NCBI GenBank assembly: GCA_030762935.1
Contig: CM060900.1
Location: 373,872,132 to 373,936,131 of the forward strand
Reading direction: 5' to 3'
Length of the DNA: 64,000 nt
DNA from: Hymenopus coronatus
Lineage: Eukaryota > Arthropoda > Insecta > Mantodea > Hymenopodidae
Made by a program: the position numbers and the translations under genes
Shown here: piece by piece, positions 58,311-64,000 of the stretch
Layout: each line of letters starts with the position of its first letter
Position numbering within the stretch: the first letter of the stretch is position 1
The notes under the pieces: generated by a model
The model's input: only the letters and a program-made list of their open reading frames with translations
Database searches by the model: none
Told to the model about the DNA's origin: nothing

Positions 58311-59039
58311 AACTCTTGTGAATGAATCGTTGTAGCTATAGAGCAACTCCTCCTCTTTGTGGCACATTCACAAACAATTGCCATCAGCAATATGATTTAT
58401 TAACAGAACTTTCTTTACATAATTCCTCACCAACCAATAACTTATCTAGCCATCTTGGTATTACTTCTCATTCAAAGCCATTACAGTGGAAGTACCAGAA
58501 ACGAATATGCATGTGTTACAAATAGACCTATGAAATTTTATATCAAAATCAATGCAAATGATCCTTCTCATTTGTATTGAATAACATTTTTTGGTGTATA
58601 AAATAGTGCAAAGTTAAATTAAAATGCACATTAAGAAAACCTGGTTAACATAAGCATTTTAACATTAATGTTATTTCCCATTTTATTCTTTGAGCTCTAA
58701 GGAAGCTTAGTGTACATAGGCCTATGAACACTACTATATTTCAGATTATCAAGCAAGCATATTATCTGTTAAAATTAAAGGAGAAATAAATTATATAGGT
58801 TGGGGGGGGGCTATAAATGATACCTCCGTGTGTGAGATAATATTAGAGAACTGAATTTGTGTCATAGTTAAACTACAACTCTACTGAATTTACTTCAATT
58901 TTTAACTAAAGCTACAAATTTCTGGATTAAGAGCTTTAATGCATTTTATAACTTGTAGCTCATTTAGCTATGTACAGATACCCAATATTTTTCATGAAAA
59001 TACTATAATATCATTGGTGATAATATTTGTATTATATTA

Positions 59040-59165
59040 AGAACAGGCTGAAACATTCTATGCCAAACCCAGGATTTGAACACAGTTCTGCTACTCTCCA
59101 TGCAGTTGTTCTAACCATCTACTGTAACAACATTTTGGTATGACACTAAATTCTCCAATTGATGT
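59040..59165 (-). repeat. tRNA-derived SINE, family A, reverse copy
   Basis: Minus strand: CATACCAAAATGTTGTTACA, GTAGATGGTTAGAACAACTG, CATGGAGAGTAGCAGAACTG and B box TGTTCAAATCC. It matches the copies at 62580-63320 across the tRNA-like head. Confidence 0.8.
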
Positions 59166-59170
59166 ATTAT

Positions 59171-61899
59171 ACCTTAATATTGTAATACTGAATTGGTAGG
59201 TACTGTATTGGTTTCTTTTGCAAAAAGTTTTAGTATGGACACTAATAATATCAAGGTAGCAATACTATACTTCAGTAAATAAAGTGAGGGAGGTGGAAAG
59301 AAGTCTTTAATACTTATGCCATATATATTTATAATTTATTAAATTGAATAAATAGTGTTTTAAACCAAAACCGTCATTAAAAATTACCTTGCTCATATTT
59401 GTTAATGCAAATATAAGCAAATGCTCTAGAATATAGAATGTTAATAATTTTTGAAACTTCACAAACCATTTATCAACATATGCTTATGGTTAGAAAACTG
59501 TTAGAGAGAATGCTGATTTACTGTGGTTCTCAGTGTAACTCTGAACTTACTTACACAAAAATGCATATAGAGTCTTGTGTTGAAATACAAAGTTTCTTTC
59601 TTGCTTTTAGTGTGTTCAGTATCTGTCATTTATCGTAGTATTAAAATCAATGAGAATGGCATTGAAATGAGCCCAATTTTTTGTGCACACTTATTTAAAT
59701 CTGGTTCTAAACTAAAATTGCTTTAAGAATAAGGTTTCTAATCTGAAAGAGGATCATTTCGCACCATAAAACGATCTAGGAATGTGCTTTATGATCATGA
59801 AAATGAGATACTAATAATAATTAGTCCCTAATATTTTGTATGACGTGTTTAATATATAAATGCGTAACAACTCATCTAAACTTCCCAGTAAAACCACACT
59901 TTTGGGCTGCAAAAAGTAGTTTTCCCTGCCATGAATAACTTTAGGATTTTTGCTTTGTAAGCACTGCCATACACTCAGAAAAACATAATCTATATGACAA
60001 AACAAGGCAGTTCTTTTATTTGGTGGTGCTGCTATTACTCTATGAACTAATTAGGTTTAGGGGTTGAAAAACATTTAGTAGAATTGTGCCATTCTTACTG
60101 CATACAGCACCATGGGAGGTGATACTGATAAAACATGAAATGAAATGATAATTAGGAAAAGGAAATTTGGGACAAATATGTTCCAAGTGTAATTTTAGGG
60201 ACTTCCCTGGCGTTTGCAATTATGAAGACTAAGGAAACCTGGACATAAATCATCAGACATTATTTACATGACACCTACATTGTACTACTTAAGAAATCTG
60301 ATGTGTTCCATTCACATGATTTTATCTACCTGTTCTATATATAAACTTCTTACAAAGAATTATTCTGTTTTCTACTTCATAGTAATCAAGAGAAACATTA
60401 GCAGAATTATCTTATTAATTAGTTCCTTTTAAGTAGAAGGAAACCAAGGGTGTACACCAAGCTGAAGCAATAGCCAAATGTTTTAAAGGCGGTTATCATT
60501 GAAATTTGTTTCTTTGCATAGCCAGGAGTAAAACACAGGAAACACAGATGACTGTTTCAGAAAAGTATAAATGTTTTAAAATAAAAACCAATAACGGTAA
60601 ATATCTTGGATATGGTTAGATTCACAACAAAAATGTAAAGGACATAAATTGTGTGTTCTGTCAAGATCTACATATTTTGTGTAGTAAGTTTTGTCTAACT
60701 TTTATAGTTTATAATTATGTTTATATTTATAATTAAGTCATACAGAATCAAGTGGTCTTCAGAGGCTATTTCCAGCAAATTCAAGAAAGACATTTTATTT
60801 GTGATATTAATATCTTTAATATATAGTATTTTAACTTATACTCACAGGCATACACACTGACCTTTTTCAAAAATTTTTTTTTAGGATTGAGTGGTCTCAA
60901 AAGTGTATTTCCAGTGAAACTCAGTATAAAATATGTCACCTTCTCTACCTACTATGTACATTGTATGTACATACTAGAGAAAGAAAAAATGTAGACATAC
61001 TAGCTTGTATTAATTACTGGCAATTTTATTCTAATTTATCACAATATTTTAATATTGAACATGTTTAAATCAACAAAAGAACAAGAAGTAACGATGATGA
61101 TATACTGATGAGCATAACAACTTAACGATGATATTATATAAATAAGATTATTATAAGCTAAATGAGTACTATTTTATGAAGTTTACTTCATGCTAGAGGG
61201 TAGTATGATAAATTCTTAGAATACATCAAATGCCCAGAAAAAAAAAAGAGGACAATATACGCTTATAAAACTAAATAAAACCAAGTTATCCTTGGCTTAA
61301 TAATCATTTGCTTCTATTAATTCAAAGGAGGGATGCTCCTAAAAATAAATTTCATGAAAATCATTATACATTATATGAATACAATAGGTTTAGAAGAATT
61401 ATTTATTACCACTGAGAGAAGAAAATTAAAGGCCAATGAAAACATGTTACAGGCTGCAACAGGGAATCTGAGGATATTTTAGAAAGGATGAATACAATTT
61501 GGAAAAGATACCAATAATGATGGTGAAAAATTGAAATCTTGAACACAGCTAGCAGCAATATTAAATTTAACAAAATTCCTCAGGTTTTAATCAGTATTTT
61601 ATCAATATGAATTTCAAGCTTGTTGATGCTGCTTTTTCAACAATGATGGCCACAACAATAACAGCAGTCGTGCTAACAACAACTGTGATGATGACGGCAA
61701 TGATGATGATATGTTTAACTTGCATTGCAATGGGTAGAAATTCAGTGCCCTCAAGATTTGTTGTAACTGATGAAGTTGAAAAAGGTAATTTTTTATTCCT
61801 CATGTAAACCTTGGACTTAAAAATCAGTGCCGAAGGTCAGATGTCTGTTGAGCAGCAGAGAACTCTGGATCAAAAGGCAAGTCAGGATGGGTGATCACT
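59171..61899. other. AT-rich stretch without recognised gene
   Basis: Only a GATGATG-rich patch (61640-61710) stands out; the overlapping open frames there come from the repeat. Confidence 0.5.
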
Positions 61900-62140
61900 G
61901 ATCAGTCTAATACTTGGTATGAAAGTGATAAAGTGGATGATATGAAATGATGGTGAAATACATGAAAGAGAAGATGATTATGAAGTAAATTTTGGTATGA
62001 ATAACAGAGGAAAATGGAGAACCCAGAGAAAACCTGCCCAGATGCCACTCCTTCCACCACAAATCCCACCTGGGATTGAATACACGGGTCACCTAGGTGA
62101 GAAGCCAGTGGTCTAACCACTCAGCCATGGTGCTTCTCTG
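61900..62140 (-). repeat. tRNA-derived SINE, family B, reverse copy
   Basis: Minus strand: CACCATGGCTGAGTGGTTAGA (A box), GTATTCAATCCC (B box), GGTGGGATTTGTGGTGGAAG and GGGCAGGTTTTCTCTGGGTTC, matching the forward copy at 25886-26131. The tail region has drifted into CATCAT-rich text. Confidence 0.85.
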
Positions 62141-62209
62141 AAAAATATATTAACAGTTAAAAAAATAAAAATAATACTAGGCATATTTTTAAAGCAAAAT
62201 AAACATTCA

Positions 62210-62560
62210 TTAAAACATGGAATTCCAGAGTTTATTAATTATTCTTTCCAGAATGGAAATGTACCAAAAATGTATAAAGTTGCTAGAGTCAACCCTATTT
62301 TTAAGGGAGGTAATCCTATTTTAAAAGAGGCAAAGGAGGTAATAGTTCAAATCAGGGAAATTACACACCTATCTCAATTTTCCTGCACTTTCTTAGATTT
62401 TAGAAAAATGTATCAATGAAAGATTATACAGTTATTTAGAAAATGTGAAAGAATTCTACAGGTAAAGAAAGATCATCAATTTTGTTTGCAACCTATTATA
62501 ACTTATATAGAATCAGTGTTGGATTCAGTAAAGTTTGCACAGGAATTTTATTTCTGTATA
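62210..62560 (+). pseudogene. CR1/Jockey-like LINE reverse transcriptase, N-part, split by SINE insertions
   Basis: Forward: LINYSFQNGNVPKMYKVARV, NPIFKGGN and, in another frame, NYTPISIFLHFLRF-like text (the FPxxLKxAxVxPIFKxGD and NYRPIS blocks), then KCINERLYSYLENVKEF. The next reverse transcriptase block is found only after 63330, so about 770 bases of SINE sequence lie inside the copy. Confidence 0.7.
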
Positions 62561-62574
62561 GGTAATGCTGCTAT

Positions 62575-62705
62575 GTTTATGCTACCATGGATACAATAGA
62601 ACCAGCTGAAAAATTAAATGCCAAGCTGGAATTTGAATATGGTCTCCCGCTCTCCAAGCTACTGTGACAGCATGCCGGTACAACATTCAGTCCTCCAACC
62701 AATTT
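62575..62705 (-). repeat. tRNA-derived SINE, family A, reverse partial copy
   Basis: Minus strand: TACCGGCATGCTGTCACAGT, AGCTTGGAGAGCGGGAGACC, ATATTCAAATTCCAGC. Part of the head is deleted compared with the forward copies next to it. Confidence 0.65.
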
Positions 62706-62717
62706 ATGTTCTTAAAA

Positions 62718-63000
62718 ATTGCCCAATAATAGTTGGTATAACTATGTTAATATTACTGGGATATTAAGTACGTATGAATTTAAGTTGCCGTTAAGCTGTT
62801 CTCTGAAGGCAGACATGCCAGTTGGTTGATGGGGTAAAAAGCAAAAAGTTTGGAGGTTTGAATGTCATACCAGCATGTTGTCACAGTAGCCTAATGGTAA
62901 GAACAACCACAGGAGAGCAGAAGAACCATGTTCAAATCCAGCTGTAGCACTGAATTTTTCAGCAGATTCTAACAGTAAAAAAGTGTGTCTGTGGTAATAC
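62718..63000 (+). repeat. tRNA-derived SINE, family A, tandem unit 1
   Basis: Starts ATTGCCCAATAATAGTTGG; contains the A box TAGCCTAATGGTAAG and B box TGTTCAAATCCAGC at its 3' side, ending TTCTAACAGTAAAAAAG. Unit 2 begins 313 bases later with the same opening, so the two form a direct dimer. Confidence 0.8.
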
Positions 63001-63030
63001 AAATAGCTGTATTACCAATACAATAATAAA

Positions 63031-63325
63031 ATTGCCCAATAGTATTTGGCATAACTATGTTAATATTGGCCAGATACTAAATACTTATGAATATAAGTTG
63101 TCATTAAGGTGTTCTGTGAAGGGGACATACTGGTTGGTTAACCAGGTAAAAAATGTGAATCACTTGGATTATTGGATGTCAAACCAGCATGTTGTAACAG
63201 TAGCTCAATGGTTAAAGCAGCCACATGGAGGGCAGGAGAACTGTGTTGAAATTCCATTTGTGGCATTGAATATTTTAGCTACTTCTAACAGTAAAACATT
63301 TGTACAGGAATATTTATTGATTTAA
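63031..63325 (+). repeat. tRNA-derived SINE, family A, tandem unit 2
   Basis: ATTGCCCAATAGTATTTGGC opening, A box TAGCTCAATGGTTAA, B box decayed to GTGTTGAAATTCC, ending TTCTAACAGTAAAACA. Similar to unit 1 along its whole length. Confidence 0.8.
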
Positions 63326-63329
63326 AAAT

Positions 63330-64000
63330 ATAAATTGATACAGTAAATCATTCAATACTTATAAAAAATTGGAATATATTGGCCCAAGAGATATTGTTTA
63401 AGAGCTATTTAGAAAATCATACCCAATATGTTTCAGTGAATGGAATTGAAAACACCCTGTTATCAACTGTGGAGTGCCTCAGGGCTCAGTACTAGGTCTT
63501 ATCCTTTTTTATTTATGCCAGTGATTTACACTGTCTTTACCTTCTTATGGAGCCTTCACTTTTTGCTGATAATACCAGTATTTTCTATACAGCAGAAACG
63601 TTTGAGGAGTTATACAGAAATAAGAATACTGAAAGAGATATTTTATCTGAATATTTAGCACAATACAAATTTTCTTTAAATATTAAAAAGCTAAATAATT
63701 ATTATTTCATAAACCTAATACAATTATTGATTCCTCCAATCAAGTTTATTAAATTGAATAATTTTTTTAACTCCTTATTTTATTTGTTTGCCTTTTGTCT
63801 TTGAAAATAACCCCATTATATGAATAACACATACTTAGGTTTGACTATAGATTAGAGTGTAATTTGGTGAATACACATTCAGAATATATGTAAAAGAATT
63901 GCTCCAAATACAGGGAATACTTGTTCAGCTTAAAGCACTATTACCAATCTTTTGCTTAAGATCAATATATTATTCTGCAATACTTTCTCATATAGCTTAT
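63330..64000 (+). pseudogene. CR1/Jockey-like LINE reverse transcriptase, central part, runs off window
   Basis: Forward frames: IDTVNHSILIKN, SYLENHTQYVSVNGIEN (63400-63450), NCGVPQGSVLG, then LFADNTSIFYTAETFEELYR (63547-63610), where the catalytic FADD has become FADN, then LAQYKFSLNIKK and, near 63830, TYLGLTID. It continues the LINE begun at 62210. Frame breaks and the altered catalytic residue make it inactive. The C-terminus lies past the window end. Confidence 0.85.

Noticed and set aside
58802..58810. Nine-base poly-G as a functional signal
   Set aside because: Too short and isolated to support a function such as a G-quadruplex.

Overview
The window looks like non-genic, repeat-rich DNA from an arthropod, most likely an insect with a large genome. 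Evidence is the AT-rich unique sequence, the abundance of mariner, DUF4817-type mariner-like, pogo/Jerky-like, piggyBac and hAT transposons, several clades of non-LTR retrotransposon (LINE), at least six tRNA-derived SINE families, and the lack of any complete host gene. Species cannot be read from the sequence. I found no bacterial-type operons, rRNA, functional tRNA or CRISPR. Only one short segment (48302-48405, +) looks like a possible host exon, and I cannot name its protein.

Layout. 1-823: degraded piggyBac transposase. 1362-2290: hAT remnant on the minus strand with one terminal repeat. 3452-4590: LINE reverse transcriptase end (minus). 4715-7596: well-preserved pogo/Jerky-like DNA transposon with a D,D35D transposase, a PHD-like zinc finger and arrays of subterminal repeats; its gene carries one frame break. 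10560-13971: nested cluster in which an intact mariner (11838-13148, 349-residue transposase) sits inside a LINE, next to an RNase H-bearing LINE and an RTE-like tail. 14583-15600: DUF4817-type transposase remnant; 16602-17812: decayed mariner; 17870-18790: another LINE end. 21535-23230: two SINEs and a LINE C-terminus with a restriction-like endonuclease domain. 30225-33005: pogo/Jerky-like element split by a DUF4817-type element; 33286-35976: a third, decayed pogo/Jerky-like element in opposite orientation with clear terminal repeats. 37425-40300: SINEs and a hAT dimerisation-domain remnant. 40380-44600: GC-richer block with Ty3/gypsy pol followed by a LINE ORF1-like gag with zinc knuckles, ended by GA, AAT and ACC microsatellites. 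45070-62200: mostly AT-rich unclassified sequence with LINE fragments (46890-47230, 50870-51385), SINEs, tandem duplications and the candidate exon. 62210-64000: LINE reverse transcriptase interrupted by a cluster of SINE copies.

The genes do not form a pathway. They are layered mobile elements, and nesting gives relative ages: the 11.8-13.1 kb mariner and the 4.7-7.6 kb pogo-like element appear youngest, while piggyBac, hAT, gypsy and most LINE copies are old and broken. The SINEs depend on LINE enzymes for movement, but no intact LINE is present here to supply them.
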